A stretch of DNA of 64,000 bases from Pseudomonas sp. TH41 (lineage in GTDB: Bacteria; Pseudomonadota; Gammaproteobacteria; Pseudomonadales; Pseudomonadaceae): assembly GCF_016650695.1 (NCBI RefSeq), contig NZ_JAEKFH010000003.1, positions 2,624,001-2,688,000 of the forward strand, in the 5' to 3' direction. Below the pieces are notes generated by a model. The model was not told the origin of the DNA, did not search any database, and saw only the letters and a program-made list of their open reading frames with translations. Below are positions 1-9,901 of this stretch, in pieces (within the stretch, counting starts at the first letter, position 1; the number at the start of each line of letters is the position of its first letter). A program made the position numbers and the translations under genes.

Positions 1-246
1 ATTTCGAGCCTGGCGTTGCATGAGGGCTGGCGCAATCAGGGCCTGGGCCAACAATTCCTCGCCTACGCTTACGACCGTGCCAACCAGTTGGGACTCAACG
101 GCTTGAGCCTGATCGACTATGCAGCTAATACCGGCGCCTGCCGGTTTTATCAACGGCATGGCTTCCGTATCGTCGATACCTGCCAGATCACGCCGCATCC
201 GATGATTCGGGTGACGGGTGAAGCCTATTTGATGTATCGGCCGTAA
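1..246 (+). CDS. GNAT family N-acetyltransferase, C-terminal part
   Basis: The reading frame is open from the first base and ends in TAA at 244-246, so the gene begins before the window. The visible 81 residues contain the acetyl-CoA-binding signature of GNAT enzymes (R-N-Q-G-L-G, motif A). They also hold the late motif N-T-G-A-C-R-F-Y-Q-R-H-G-F, which commonly precedes the last strands of the fold. The substrate cannot be told from this fragment. A start at the TTG at 16 would remove the beta-strand before motif A and is not credible. Confidence 0.85.
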   Translation: MSSLALHEGWRNQGLGQQFLAYAYDRANQLGLNGLSLIDYAANTGACRFYQRHGFRIVDTCQITPHPMIRVTGEAYLMYRP

Positions 247-299
247 GGCATAAGCAATTCCCTGTGGGATCGCCGCACCGCCGCTCCCACAGTTGTTAT

Positions 300-905
300 G
301 AATTTACCCACAATCCCTGTTAGCGCTTCTGTGGATAACATGTTCGCCCTTCGCTGCACCCCCTGCAAACCAAGCCCTGCAAGCCTTCGTATAAAAAACA
401 ACCAGCCTAACACTCGGTTTTTTCGAGCTTTTTCCAGAGGATAAGTTTTCTGGGGCGCCCATACTTGCCCCCAATCTCTGTTGGCGCTTCTGTGGATAAG
501 ATGTTTGCTGTCCGCTGCAGGCCATATAAACCGGGGCTGTCAGGTTTGTGGTTGAAAAATGACCAAAGAGCCGTTTTAACCGGATAAATCTTGTGTAAGC
601 CTTGATTTATCGCGGCTTGAGGTGGTTTTCCACAGAACCACCGAAGTTGCCCCCAAAGTCTGTTGGCGCTTCTGTGGATAAGGTGTTCGCCATCCTCTGC
701 AGCCCACGCAAACCGTGCCTTACAAGCTATCGATCAAAAAACAGCCAATCGCCGTTAAAAACCCTGGTTCTGGATAAGTCACGGATTTTCTTCAGTTTCT
801 GTGGAGAAATTTTTCAGCAAAACCACACTTGTCCCCATTAGCTGTGGGTGGAGGTGTGGATAACTTGTTTGCTGAAGGCTGGAAGCCACGTTGCGTATAG
901 GCCTG
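300..905. repeat. Four degenerate direct repeats, each with a DnaA-box sequence
   Basis: This 600-bp gene-free stretch is made of about four diverged copies of a 160-180 bp unit. Copies begin near 300, 462, 645 and 827. Each has a C-run, then CTGTTGGCGCTTC or a relative, then TGTGGATAA, then TGTTYGC, then TGCA-rich sequence. The exact DnaA-box complement TGTGGATAA lies at 330-338, 491-499, 673-681 and 855-863, so spacing is 161, 182 and 182 bp. Weaker boxes are TTACCCACA (304), TTTTCCACA (636), TCTGGATAA (769) and TGTGGAGAA (800). No dnaA, dnaN, rpmH or gidA lies near. Short ORFs here do not look coding. Confidence 0.8.
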
Positions 906-950
906 AACGGAATAGATCATATTTCGTACAGTTCTAAAACGAGCAAGCCC

Positions 951-1054
951 CTGTAGGAGCGAGCTTGCTCGCGATGGTCGTTAACGATAACGCGTCAAGT
1001 CTGATACCCCGCGGCGCTCTGGGGTTTTTCGCGAGCAAGCTCGCTCCTACAGGG
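951..1054. repeat. REP inverted pair, family A
   Basis: Two inverted copies of the GTAGGAGCGAGCTTGCTCGC element are separated by about 60 bp and can form a long hairpin. The pair sits just past the stop of gbcA, where it probably acts as a transcript-end structure. Family A recurs many times in the window. Confidence 0.9.
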
Positions 1055-1058
1055 GGAG

Positions 1059-2354
1059 TTAACCCTGAACCGGAACGCCTTTCAGGTACGGCGCAGGCTC
1101 GGCACCGAGGTTGTTCAGCAGGCGCTCGCTGTACCAATCCACGAAATTCACCACACCAAACTCATAGGTCTTGGAGTAAGGCCCTGGCTGGTACGCAGTG
1201 GAGTTGATGCCGCGCTGATTCTCTTCGGCCAGGCGACGGTCCTCGTTGTTGGTTTCGTCCCACACCTTGCGCATGCGGTCGACGTCGTAATCCACGCCTT
1301 CGACCGCGTCCTTGTGCACGATCCACTTGGTGGAGACCATGGTTTCCTGCGCGCTGATCGGCCACACGGTGAACACAATGATGTGATCGCCCATGCAGTG
1401 GTTCCACGAGTGCGGCAGGTGCAGGATGCGCATTGAGCCCAGGTCCGGGTTCTGGATCCGGCCCATGAGTTTCTTGCAGGCTTGCTTGCCGTCCAGGGTC
1501 ATCGACACGGTGCCCTTGAGCAGCGGCATGCGCACGATGCGGTTACGCAGGCCGAAGCTGGCGTGCGCGTATGGAATCTTCTCGGCTTCCCAGGCAGCGG
1601 CAGAGGCGGCCACGTGGTCCTTGAACGCCTGGTCGGCGCGTGGGTCGGTAACGTCGTCCCATTCCAGCAGGGTTTTCAGCAGTGCCGGGTGCGACGCGTT
1701 GCAGTGGTAGCACTCGCGGTTGTTTTCCAGCACCAGTTTCCAGTTGGCCTGTTCCACCAAGGTGGTTTGCACCGCCACCTTGGTGTTTTCCATGTCGTAC
1801 GGTTCCATGTAATGGCTCAGCGTCGACAGGAAGTCATCAATGGCCGGCGGGTTCTCCGACAGGCTGATGAAGATGTACCCACCGGCGGTCTTCACGTTGA
1901 CCGGTTTGAGGCCGTACTCCTTCATGTCGAAGTCGGCGCCCATTTCGGTGCCGGCGAACAGCAGGCGACCGTCCAGTTCGTACGTCCACTGGTGGTAGTG
2001 GCAAACCAGTTTGGCGACTTTGCCTTTTTCACTGGTGCACAGCCGCGAACCGCGATGGCGGCAGACGTTGTGGAACGCATGCACCACGCCGTCGGCGCCG
2101 CGAATCACGATGATCGGGTTCTTGCCGACTTGCAGGGTCAGGTAGTTGCCCTTGGTCGGGATCTCGCAGGTCATGCCGGCGATCAACCACTCTTTCTGGA
2201 AGATTTCCTGCATGTCGATATCAAACAGCCGCTCGTCAGAGTAAAACGGCTGCGGCAGCGAGAAAGTACGCTCGCGCTCTTGCAGCATCTGCGCGGTGGC
2301 CTTGCGTGCGGGTTCCAGTGGATCGCCCAGGCTCAGGGTAGTGGTGACGTCCAT
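1059..2354 (-). CDS. gbcA: Glycine betaine monooxygenase, Rieske oxygenase subunit GbcA
   Basis: A 431-residue ring-hydroxylating-type oxygenase that, with GbcB, demethylates glycine betaine to dimethylglycine, releasing formaldehyde. The Rieske cluster ligands are visible as C98-x-H100 and C118-x2-H121. The mononuclear iron site follows as N-R-E-C-Y-H217-C-N-A-S-H222. Length fits the family. It is divergent from the reductase gbcB across a 281-bp shared control region, the arrangement known from P. aeruginosa. There the AraC-family regulator GbdR activates this locus in response to betaine and dimethylglycine. Nothing is truncated. The start is the ATG at 2354. Confidence 0.93.
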   Translation of the reverse strand: MDVTTTLSLGDPLEPARKATAQMLQERERTFSLPQPFYSDERLFDIDMQEIFQKEWLIAGMTCEIPTKGNYLTLQVGKNPIIVIRGADGVVHAFHNVCRHRGSRLCTSEKGKVAKLVCHYHQWTYELDGRLLFAGTEMGADFDMKEYGLKPVNVKTAGGYIFISLSENPPAIDDFLSTLSHYMEPYDMENTKVAVQTTLVEQANWKLVLENNRECYHCNASHPALLKTLLEWDDVTDPRADQAFKDHVAASAAAWEAEKIPYAHASFGLRNRIVRMPLLKGTVSMTLDGKQACKKLMGRIQNPDLGSMRILHLPHSWNHCMGDHIIVFTVWPISAQETMVSTKWIVHKDAVEGVDYDVDRMRKVWDETNNEDRRLAEENQRGINSTAYQPGPYSKTYEFGVVNFVDWYSERLLNNLGAEPAPYLKGVPVQG

Positions 2355-2557
2355 CGTTTAATCCTCAAGGCCATCTGCGTGGCCGGCGAAAGTGGCTGAT
2401 CAGGGTTGCTACGCAAGGTGTAAAGGTTGTGTCTTGGTATGAGGCGAGTGTGGGGCCGACGCTGACCAGAACCTTATCCATGGGCGACATGGCCCAATCT
2501 GATCCCGACGCGCAACCCCCGGTAGTTGCGGGCTGGTCGCGATAAGTATGTGAATGT

Positions 2558-2584
2558 CGCAGATAGGTAAATGGGTGATCTGCG
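2558..2584. promoter_or_regulatory. Inverted repeat in the gbcA-gbcB control region
   Basis: CGCAGAT and ATCTGCG form a perfect 7-bp inverted repeat separated by 13 bp, followed by CTATAC, a possible -10 for gbcB. It is the best symmetric element in the divergent gap. GbdR is known to act here in P. aeruginosa, but I cannot show this is its site. AraC-family sites are often direct rather than inverted repeats. Confidence 0.4.
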
Positions 2585-2635
2585 CTATACGCAGAATCGC
2601 CATCATAAGGCCGACCATCGGCGGTGGAGAACAGC

Positions 2636-3736
2636 ATGTCCAACAGCTTCCTGAATCCGGTAACCACCCAGACCTGGGCCAATGGTCGACACATTGTCCG
2701 TTGCGTCAAAGTCATCCAGGAAACCTGGGATGTGCGCACCTTCTGCTTTATGGCCGATCAGCCGATCCTGTTCTTTTTCAAGCCGGGGCAGTTTGTCACC
2801 CTGGAGCTGGAAATCGAAGGCGTGCCGATTATGCGTTCCTACACGATCTCCAGCTCTCCGTCGGTGCCCTACAGCTTTTCGGTGACGATCAAGCGCGTCC
2901 CGGGCGGCAAGGTCTCCAACTGGCTGCACGACACGCTGCATGAAGGCCAGGAGCTGGCGGTGCACGGGCCGGTCGGGCTGTTTAACGCGATGGATTTCAC
3001 GGCGCCGAAGGTTCTGTACCTCAGCGGCGGTGTCGGCATCACGCCCGTCATGTCGATGGCTCGCTGGTTCTACGACACCAACGGCAATGTCGACATGGTG
3101 TTTATCCACAGCGCCCGTTCGCCCAAAGACATCATTTACCACCGTGAGCTGGAACACATGGCGTCGCGGATCGATAACTTCAGCCTGCACCTGATTTGCG
3201 AGAAACATGGTCTGGGCGAACCTTGGGCCGGTTATCGCGGTTACCTTAACCACAAGATGCTGGAGTTGATGGCGCCTGATTTCCTTGAGCGTGAGGTGTT
3301 CTGCTGCGGTCCGACGCCGTACATGAACGCGGTGAAACGCATGCTCGAGACCGCTGGTTTCGACATGTCGCGTTATCACGAGGAGTCTTTCGGTGCTACA
3401 CCTCCGGAAGCCCGTGCCGATGCGGTGGAACAAGCAGAAATTGCCGCAGACGCCCCGGAAATCGATCTGGCGGATCTGCATCAGGTGGAATTCACCGCGT
3501 CCGGCAAGAGCATTCGTGTGGCACCCGGTGAAACCGTGCATGCGGCGGCGGCCAAGCTGGGCCTGCTGATTCCGAAAGCGTGCGGGATGGGGATTTGCGG
3601 GACGTGCAAGGTGATGAAGCTGGGTGGCGAGGTCGAGATGGAGCACAACGGCGGAATTACCGAGGAAGACGAAGCAGAAGGTTTCATTCTTTCTTGCTGC
3701 AGCGTGCCGAAGGGCGACGTGCGGATCGAGTTCTAA
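2636..3736 (+). CDS. gbcB: Glycine betaine monooxygenase reductase subunit GbcB
   Basis: A 366-residue electron-transfer protein that passes electrons from NAD(P)H to GbcA. The N-terminal two thirds is a ferredoxin-NADP reductase module: FAD-binding R-S-Y-T-I-S-S near residue 70 and nucleotide-binding G-G-V-G-I-T-P near 130. The last 80 residues are a plant-type [2Fe-2S] ferredoxin with C-G-M-G-I-C-G-T-C and a fourth cysteine near the end. I chose the ATG at 2636 because GGTGGAGA lies six bases upstream. An upstream GTG at 2624 is inside that ribosome site. It forms a divergent pair with gbcA. Confidence 0.93.
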   Translation: MSNSFLNPVTTQTWANGRHIVRCVKVIQETWDVRTFCFMADQPILFFFKPGQFVTLELEIEGVPIMRSYTISSSPSVPYSFSVTIKRVPGGKVSNWLHDTLHEGQELAVHGPVGLFNAMDFTAPKVLYLSGGVGITPVMSMARWFYDTNGNVDMVFIHSARSPKDIIYHRELEHMASRIDNFSLHLICEKHGLGEPWAGYRGYLNHKMLELMAPDFLEREVFCCGPTPYMNAVKRMLETAGFDMSRYHEESFGATPPEARADAVEQAEIAADAPEIDLADLHQVEFTASGKSIRVAPGETVHAAAAKLGLLIPKACGMGICGTCKVMKLGGEVEMEHNGGITEEDEAEGFILSCCSVPKGDVRIEF

Positions 3737-3775
3737 TCGGTATCTACGCATCCTTGATGGCTGCTGAGTAACCCC

Positions 3776-3861
3776 TGTAGGAGCTGCCGCAGGCTGCGAT
3801 CTTTTGACTTTGCTTCTTAAGGCAAGATCAAAAGATCGCAGCCTCCGGCAGCTCCTACAGT
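3776..3861. repeat. REP inverted pair, family B
   Basis: Two inverted copies of GTAGGAGCTGCCGCAGGCTG with the conserved inner tail CGATCTTTTGA, forming a nearly perfect 40-bp-arm hairpin. It lies between the convergent ends of gbcB and the SDR gene and may serve as a bidirectional terminator. Confidence 0.9.
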
Positions 3862-3872
3862 GGTCGTGTCAC

Positions 3873-4697
3873 TTAGTCGACAAACAGATCCGGCATCAGC
3901 GGGTCGGTGGTGTCCGGCGTGAAACGGTACGGTTCAAAATCCGTCACGCCGTGTTCACCCAGAATCTCTTCATCAATCAGCAACCGCCCGGTAATACTGC
4001 GGCCGCTGCTGTCCAGAATGACGTGGGCGGCATCCGCCATGATCGCCGGCGTGCGCGCATGCTTGAACGACTCGCGTGAACCCAGCTGAAATTCAATGGC
4101 GGCGGTGGCGATCATCGTCTGTGGCCACAACGAATTGACACTGATGCCGTAGTTCTTGAATTCCTCGCTCATGCCCAGGGTCAGCATGCTCATGCCGTAT
4201 TTAGTCACGGTGTAAGGGCTGTACTGCGCGAACCATTTTGTCGCCAGATTCAGCGGTGGGGAAATGCTGAGGATATGGCCGCTGCTTTTCTTCAGATAAG
4301 GCAACGCTGCCTGGCTGCACAGCAACACGGCGCGGGTGTTGATCTGGTGCATCAGGTCGAAGCGTTTGAGTTCGAGGTGTTGAACACCGGTTAACTTGAT
4401 CGCGCCGGCATTGTTGATCAGCGCATCAATGCCGCCGAAATGTTCGTTGGCCTGGGCCAATGCTTCACGTACCGCCATTTCATCGCGCACATCCACCTGC
4501 AACGCCAGTGCCTTGCCGCCCGTGTCTTCGACTTCTTTCGCCACGCTGAAAATCGTGCCCGGTAACTTGGGATGCGGCTTGGCACTTTTGGCCGCAATCA
4601 CAATGTTGGCCCCATCCTGCGCGGCCCGTATCGCGATCTCGCGCCCAATGCCACGGCTGGCGCCAGTGATGAATAGGGTTTTGCCTTTCAATGACAT
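3873..4697 (-). CDS. Short-chain dehydrogenase/reductase, HSDL2-like
   Basis: A 274-residue classical SDR. The cofactor-binding T-G-A-S-R-G-I-G is at residues 10-17, the structural N-N-A-G near 95, and the catalytic Y-T-V-T-K (Tyr and Lys) near 164-168. Sequence flavour is that of the HSDL2-like group, whose members bind NADP and are linked to fatty-acid or sterol metabolism. The substrate is not known. The ATG at 4697 is preferred because AGGAG sits seven bases upstream. The longer reading frame adds 19 residues without a ribosome site. It stands alone between two REP hairpins, so it is probably transcribed by itself. Confidence 0.85.
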   Translation of the reverse strand: MSLKGKTLFITGASRGIGREIAIRAAQDGANIVIAAKSAKPHPKLPGTIFSVAKEVEDTGGKALALQVDVRDEMAVREALAQANEHFGGIDALINNAGAIKLTGVQHLELKRFDLMHQINTRAVLLCSQAALPYLKKSSGHILSISPPLNLATKWFAQYSPYTVTKYGMSMLTLGMSEEFKNYGISVNSLWPQTMIATAAIEFQLGSRESFKHARTPAIMADAAHVILDSSGRSITGRLLIDEEILGEHGVTDFEPYRFTPDTTDPLMPDLFVD

Positions 4698-4793
4698 GCG
4701 TACGCTCCTGATTATTGTTATCTGAAAGGAGGCTCGACAAACAATGTAGACCAAGTCTTTCAGGACGAACGATCAGGGGAGGGCGCGCGGCCC

Positions 4794-4875
4794 CTGTAGG
4801 AGCTGCCGCAGGCTGCGATCTTTTGATCTTAAAAATTAAAATCAAAAGATCGCAGCCTGCGGCAGCTCCTACAGG
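4794..4875. repeat. REP inverted pair, family B
   Basis: Inverted GTAGGAGCTGCCGCAGGCTG copies with an AT-rich loop, just past the ltaE stop and upstream of the SDR gene. Confidence 0.9.
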
Positions 4876-4881
4876 TGGGGA

Positions 4882-5922
4882 TTAGCGGGACATTACTTCG
4901 CGAATATCCGCCGCCAATTCACGTACTCGCTCTTCTTCGGTGTCCCACGAGCACATGAAGCGTGCGCCGCCGTTGCCGATAAAGGTGTAGAAGCGCCAGC
5001 TCTTGGCGGTCAGTGCGGCGATGGCCGGTTCCGACAGTTGCAGGAACACGCCGTTGGCCTGCACCGGGAACATCAGCTCCACGCCGGGAATGTCGCTCAC
5101 CAGCTCCGCGAGCAACTGCGCGCAGCGGTTGGCGTGGCGGGCGTATTTGAGCCAGGCGTCGTTTTCCAGAATCCCGACCCACGGCGCCGACAGGAAGCGC
5201 ATCTTTGACGCCAGCTGACCGGCCTGTTTGCAGCGATAGTCGAAGTCTTCGGCCAGTTTGTGGTTGAAGAACAGAATCGCCTCACCCACGGCCATGCCGT
5301 TTTTCGTGCCGCCGAAGCACAACACGTCGACGCCAGCCTTCCAGGTCAGGTCCGCCGGGGAGCAGCCGAGGAATGCGCAGGCGTTGGAGAAACGCGCACC
5401 GTCCATGTGCAGGTTCAGGCCCAGCTCTTTGCACGTAGCGCTGATGGCGCGGATTTCTTCCGGGGTGTAGACGCTGCCGACTTCAGTGGCTTGGGTCAGG
5501 GTCACGACGCGCGGTTTCGGGTAGTGAATGTCCTGACGCTTGAGGGCGACTTCGCGGATCGATTCCGGGGTCAGCTTGCCGTTTTCGGTGCGGGCGACGA
5601 GCAACTTGGAACCGTTGGAGAAAAATTCCGGTGCGCCGCATTCGTCGGTTTCGACGTGGGCGGTTTCCGAGCAGATCACGCTGTGGTAACTCTGGCACAG
5701 CGACGACAGGGCCAGGGAGTTGGCGGCAGTGCCGTTGAAGGCGAAGAATACTTCGCAGTCGGTTTCGAACAGTTTGCGGAAATCGTCGGACGCGCGGGCG
5801 GTCCATTCGTCGTCGCCATAAGCGCGTTGGTGGCCGTGGTTGGCCTGTTCCATGGCCGCCCAGGCTTCAGGGCAGATACCGGAATAGTTGTCGCTGGCGA
5901 ATTGTTGGCTCTTATCGGTCAT
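4882..5922 (-). CDS. ltaE: Low-specificity L-threonine aldolase
   Basis: A 346-residue PLP enzyme of the beta-eliminating lyase family that splits L-threonine or L-allo-threonine into glycine and acetaldehyde. The PLP lysine is in C-F-G-G-T-K-N-G near residue 207. The conserved H-M-D-G-A-R-F-S-N-A lies about 30 residues before it. I chose the ATG at 5922 (M-T-D-K-S-Q-Q-F), because the longer frame adds 17 residues overlapping the next gene's leader. Its place beside glyA and the betaine cluster fits a glycine/serine/C1 role. The ORF ends only a few bases after the REP hairpin at 4875. Confidence 0.92.
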   Translation of the reverse strand: MTDKSQQFASDNYSGICPEAWAAMEQANHGHQRAYGDDEWTARASDDFRKLFETDCEVFFAFNGTAANSLALSSLCQSYHSVICSETAHVETDECGAPEFFSNGSKLLVARTENGKLTPESIREVALKRQDIHYPKPRVVTLTQATEVGSVYTPEEIRAISATCKELGLNLHMDGARFSNACAFLGCSPADLTWKAGVDVLCFGGTKNGMAVGEAILFFNHKLAEDFDYRCKQAGQLASKMRFLSAPWVGILENDAWLKYARHANRCAQLLAELVSDIPGVELMFPVQANGVFLQLSEPAIAALTAKSWRFYTFIGNGGARFMCSWDTEEERVRELAADIREVMSR

Positions 5923-6055
5923 GGCCCTGCTTTCCGTAATCGAGACGCCTATGGTGAAGCGTCCCGTGGTCAATGATGGTGCGCACTTTACCGAAGATCA
6001 TCCGGGGAGCACACGCGATGTGTCTGACAGAAAAATACAAAGACGACGGGCAATT

Positions 6056-6772
6056 ATGCACGTGACTCAACGGGACGGTGCACTGGATCTGCTCAAGTGG
6101 CTGGCATTGTTGAGCATGGTGCTCGATCACCTGCGATATATTGGTTATTCCATTGATCTGCTGTATGTGCCCGGCAGGCTGGCGTTTCCCTGGTTCTGTC
6201 TGGCGATGGCGGCGAACCTGGCGCGGGCCCGCGCAGCCGTGCCCGACGAGCCGTGGCGCTATCTGGGCTGGCTGTTGCTGTTCAGCGCCGTCAGCGAAAT
6301 CCCTTACCGGATGTTCATTCTTGAGCACGACACCTTAAATGTGCTGCCCACGTTGGCGATGGGGCTGCTGGTGGCGCGCGGCTGGCAGCACAAGACGCTG
6401 CAGTCGCGACTGCTGGCGATCGGCGCTCTAACGTTGGCGGCGCTGTTCTCGGAACGACTGATGTTCGGCTTCTTTGGTGTTTTGTTGCCGCTGGCGATGC
6501 TGCTGGTGATCAACCGCCCTTGGTATTTCGGCCTGTTGCCAGGGGTGATCTGCCTGGCGGCCAATCAATGGCACGTGTTGATTTACGCCGCCAGGCTCGG
6601 CAACAGTTCCGCCGTCCCCGGCATCGCCGCGTGCCTGATCGCGCCACTGCTTGGACTGTTGCTATTGCGACACGCCCGAGGCATCCAGCCACCACCCATG
6701 CGCCGCTGGGCGTATGCGCTCTATCCCGTGCATTTCCTCGCTCTGTTGGCATTACGTCAGGTTCTCGCGTGA
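6056..6772 (+). CDS. TraX family membrane protein
   Basis: A 238-residue polytopic membrane protein with about eight hydrophobic segments. The N-terminus reads D-L-L-K-W-L-A-L-L-S-M-V-L-D-H, the hallmark of the TraX family. The name-giving member of that family is the F-plasmid pilin acetylase. Chromosomal copies in Pseudomonas have no proven substrate and are presumed acyltransferases. There are no conjugation genes nearby, so a role in transfer is unlikely. I placed the start at 6056, because the longer frame runs through the divergent promoter region of ltaE and adds 56 residues of unconvincing sequence. The ribosome site is weak. Confidence 0.8.
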   Translation: MHVTQRDGALDLLKWLALLSMVLDHLRYIGYSIDLLYVPGRLAFPWFCLAMAANLARARAAVPDEPWRYLGWLLLFSAVSEIPYRMFILEHDTLNVLPTLAMGLLVARGWQHKTLQSRLLAIGALTLAALFSERLMFGFFGVLLPLAMLLVINRPWYFGLLPGVICLAANQWHVLIYAARLGNSSAVPGIAACLIAPLLGLLLLRHARGIQPPPMRRWAYALYPVHFLALLALRQVLA

Positions 6773-6775
6773 CCC

Positions 6776-6859
6776 CCTGTAGGAGCTGCCGCAGGCTGCG
6801 ATCTTTTGATCTTCAAAACAGCAAAATCAAAAGATCGCAGCCTGCGGCAGCTCCTACAA
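6776..6859. repeat. REP inverted pair, family B
   Basis: Hairpin of two GTAGGAGCTGCCGCAGGCTG copies, starting two bases past the TraX stop. It probably ends that transcript and insulates glyA. The 170 bp between it and glyA should hold the glyA promoter. Confidence 0.9.
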
Positions 6860-7029
6860 GTGCGTGTCAAACCGTGTGAAAGCGGGCTATGTCGTAAACG
6901 CACCTTTGCGTGGCGTCCATAGGCATTTGACCTGTCTGCGCCGGTCATACCATCGCATCAAAGGGCACGACCGCAAGGTACGTGCCTCACCGAGACGAAA
7001 GGCGCACCGCCGCCGCTGGGAGAGACGCG

Positions 7030-8283
<1,254 letters not shown>

Positions 8284-8306
8284 GCGCGGTTTTGGAGTAA
8301 ATGACT

Positions 8307-9557
8307 ATGCAACGCTACTCGGGCTTCGGCCTCTTCAAACACTCCCTCAGCCATCACGAAAACTGGCAGAAGATGTGGCGCACGCCGACCCCGAAAAAGG
8401 TCTATGACGTGGTCATCGTCGGCGGTGGCGGGCATGGTCTGGCGACCGCCTACTACCTGGCCAAAGAGCACGGCATCACCAACGTGGCCGTGGTCGAAAA
8501 GGGCTGGCTGGGCGGCGGTAACACCGCGCGCAACACCACCATCGTTCGCTCCAACTACCTGTGGGACGAGTCGGCGCACCTGTACGAACACGCGATGAAA
8601 CTGTGGGAAGGCCTGTCCCAGGACCTGAACTACAACGTGATGTTCTCCCAGCGCGGCGTTTACAACCTGTGCCACACCCTGCAGGACATTCGTGATTCCG
8701 AGCGTCGGGTCAGCGCCAACCGCCTCAACGGCGTGGACGGCGAACTGCTCGATGCCAAACAAGTGGCCGACGAGATTCCGTACCTCGACTGCTCTAAGAA
8801 CACCCGTTACCCGGTGATGGGCGCAACCGTCCAGCGCCGCGGCGGCGTGGCACGTCACGATGCCGTGGCGTGGGGTTTTGCCCGTGCCGCTGACGCCTTG
8901 GGCGTGGACCTGATCCAGCAGACCGAAGTGATCGGCTTCCGCAAGGAAAACGGTGTGTGCATCGGTGTTGAAACCAATAAAGGCTTCATCGGCGCCAAGC
9001 GCGTCGGTGTAGTGACCGCCGGTAACTCCGGGCACATGGCCAAGCTCGCCGGTTTCCGTCTGCCGATCGAATCCCACCCGCTGCAAGCGCTGGTGTCTGA
9101 GCCGATCAAGCCGATTATCGACAGCGTGATCATGTCCAACGCCGTACACGGTTACATCAGCCAGTCCGACAAGGGCGACCTGGTGATCGGCGCCGGTATC
9201 GACGGCTACAACGGCTACGGCCAGCGGGGTTCGTACCCAGTGATCGAGCACACCATTCAAGCCATCGTCGAGATGTTCCCGGTGTTGTCCCGCGTACGCA
9301 TGAACCGTCAGTGGGGCGGCATCGTCGACACCACGCCAGATGCGTGCCCGATCATCTCGAAAACCCCGGTACCGAACATGTTCTTCAACTGCGGTTGGGG
9401 CACCGGTGGCTTCAAGGCAACACCTGGCTCGGGCAACGTCTTTGCCGCGAGCCTGGCCAAGGGTGAAATGCACCCATTGGCCGCACCTTTCTCCATCGAC
9501 CGTTTCCACAACGGTGCGTTGATCGATGAACACGGCGCTGCTGCGGTTGCCCACTAA
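8307..9557 (+). CDS. soxB: Sarcosine oxidase beta subunit
   Basis: A 416-residue FAD enzyme of the D-amino-acid oxidase fold and the catalytic flavoprotein of heterotetrameric sarcosine oxidase. Together with the other subunits it turns sarcosine into glycine, methylene-THF and peroxide. The dinucleotide-binding [10 protein letters not shown] is at residues 32-41. The start at 8307 has GGAG nine bases upstream. The ATG at 8301 is only three bases away and less likely. It is the second gene of the glyA-soxBDAG operon. Confidence 0.95.
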   Translation: MQRYSGFGLFKHSLSHHENWQKMWRTPTPKKVYDVVIVGGGGHGLATAYYLAKEHGITNVAVVEKGWLGGGNTARNTTIVRSNYLWDESAHLYEHAMKLWEGLSQDLNYNVMFSQRGVYNLCHTLQDIRDSERRVSANRLNGVDGELLDAKQVADEIPYLDCSKNTRYPVMGATVQRRGGVARHDAVAWGFARAADALGVDLIQQTEVIGFRKENGVCIGVETNKGFIGAKRVGVVTAGNSGHMAKLAGFRLPIESHPLQALVSEPIKPIIDSVIMSNAVHGYISQSDKGDLVIGAGIDGYNGYGQRGSYPVIEHTIQAIVEMFPVLSRVRMNRQWGGIVDTTPDACPIISKTPVPNMFFNCGWGTGGFKATPGSGNVFAASLAKGEMHPLAAPFSIDRFHNGALIDEHGAAAVAH

Positions 9558-9571
9558 CAGGAGAAATCCCC

Positions 9572-9901
9572 ATGTTGCATATCTTCTGTCCTCACTGCGG
9601 CGAACTGCGCTCCGAAGAGGAATTCCACGCATCCGGCCAGGCGCACATCCCGCGTCCACTGGACCCGACCAACTGCACCGACGAGGAGTGGGGCGACTAC
9701 ATGTTCTTCCGCGATAACCCTCGTGGCCTGCACCACGAGCTGTGGGATCACGTCGCCGGTTGCCGTCAGTATTTCAACGCCACCCGTGACACCGTGACTT
9801 ACGAGATTCTCGAAACCTACAAGATCGGCACCAAGCCGCAGTTCACTGACAAGACCGATAGCCCGAAAGCGGCCACGACGGCTCTGGGAGAGAAGGTATG
9901 A
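9572..9901 (+). CDS. soxD: Sarcosine oxidase delta subunit
   Basis: A small 109-residue subunit without its own catalytic activity. It carries a zinc-ribbon-like cluster: C-P-H-C at residues 6-9, with further Cys and His residues near 35 and 65, as in known SoxD proteins. The ribosome site CAGGAG is 9 bases before the ATG. The stop overlaps the soxA start (ATGA), indicating translational coupling. Confidence 0.94.
   Translation: MLHIFCPHCGELRSEEEFHASGQAHIPRPLDPTNCTDEEWGDYMFFRDNPRGLHHELWDHVAGCRQYFNATRDTVTYEILETYKIGTKPQFTDKTDSPKAATTALGEKV

Noticed and set aside
300..870. Small ORFs in the DnaA-box repeat region
   Set aside because: They are short, unrelated between repeat copies, and lack ribosome sites.
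300..870. Chromosomal origin oriC
   Set aside because: There is no dnaA, dnaN, rpmH or gidA nearby and no obvious AT-rich unwinding element with 13-mers; an accessory DnaA-binding locus is more likely.
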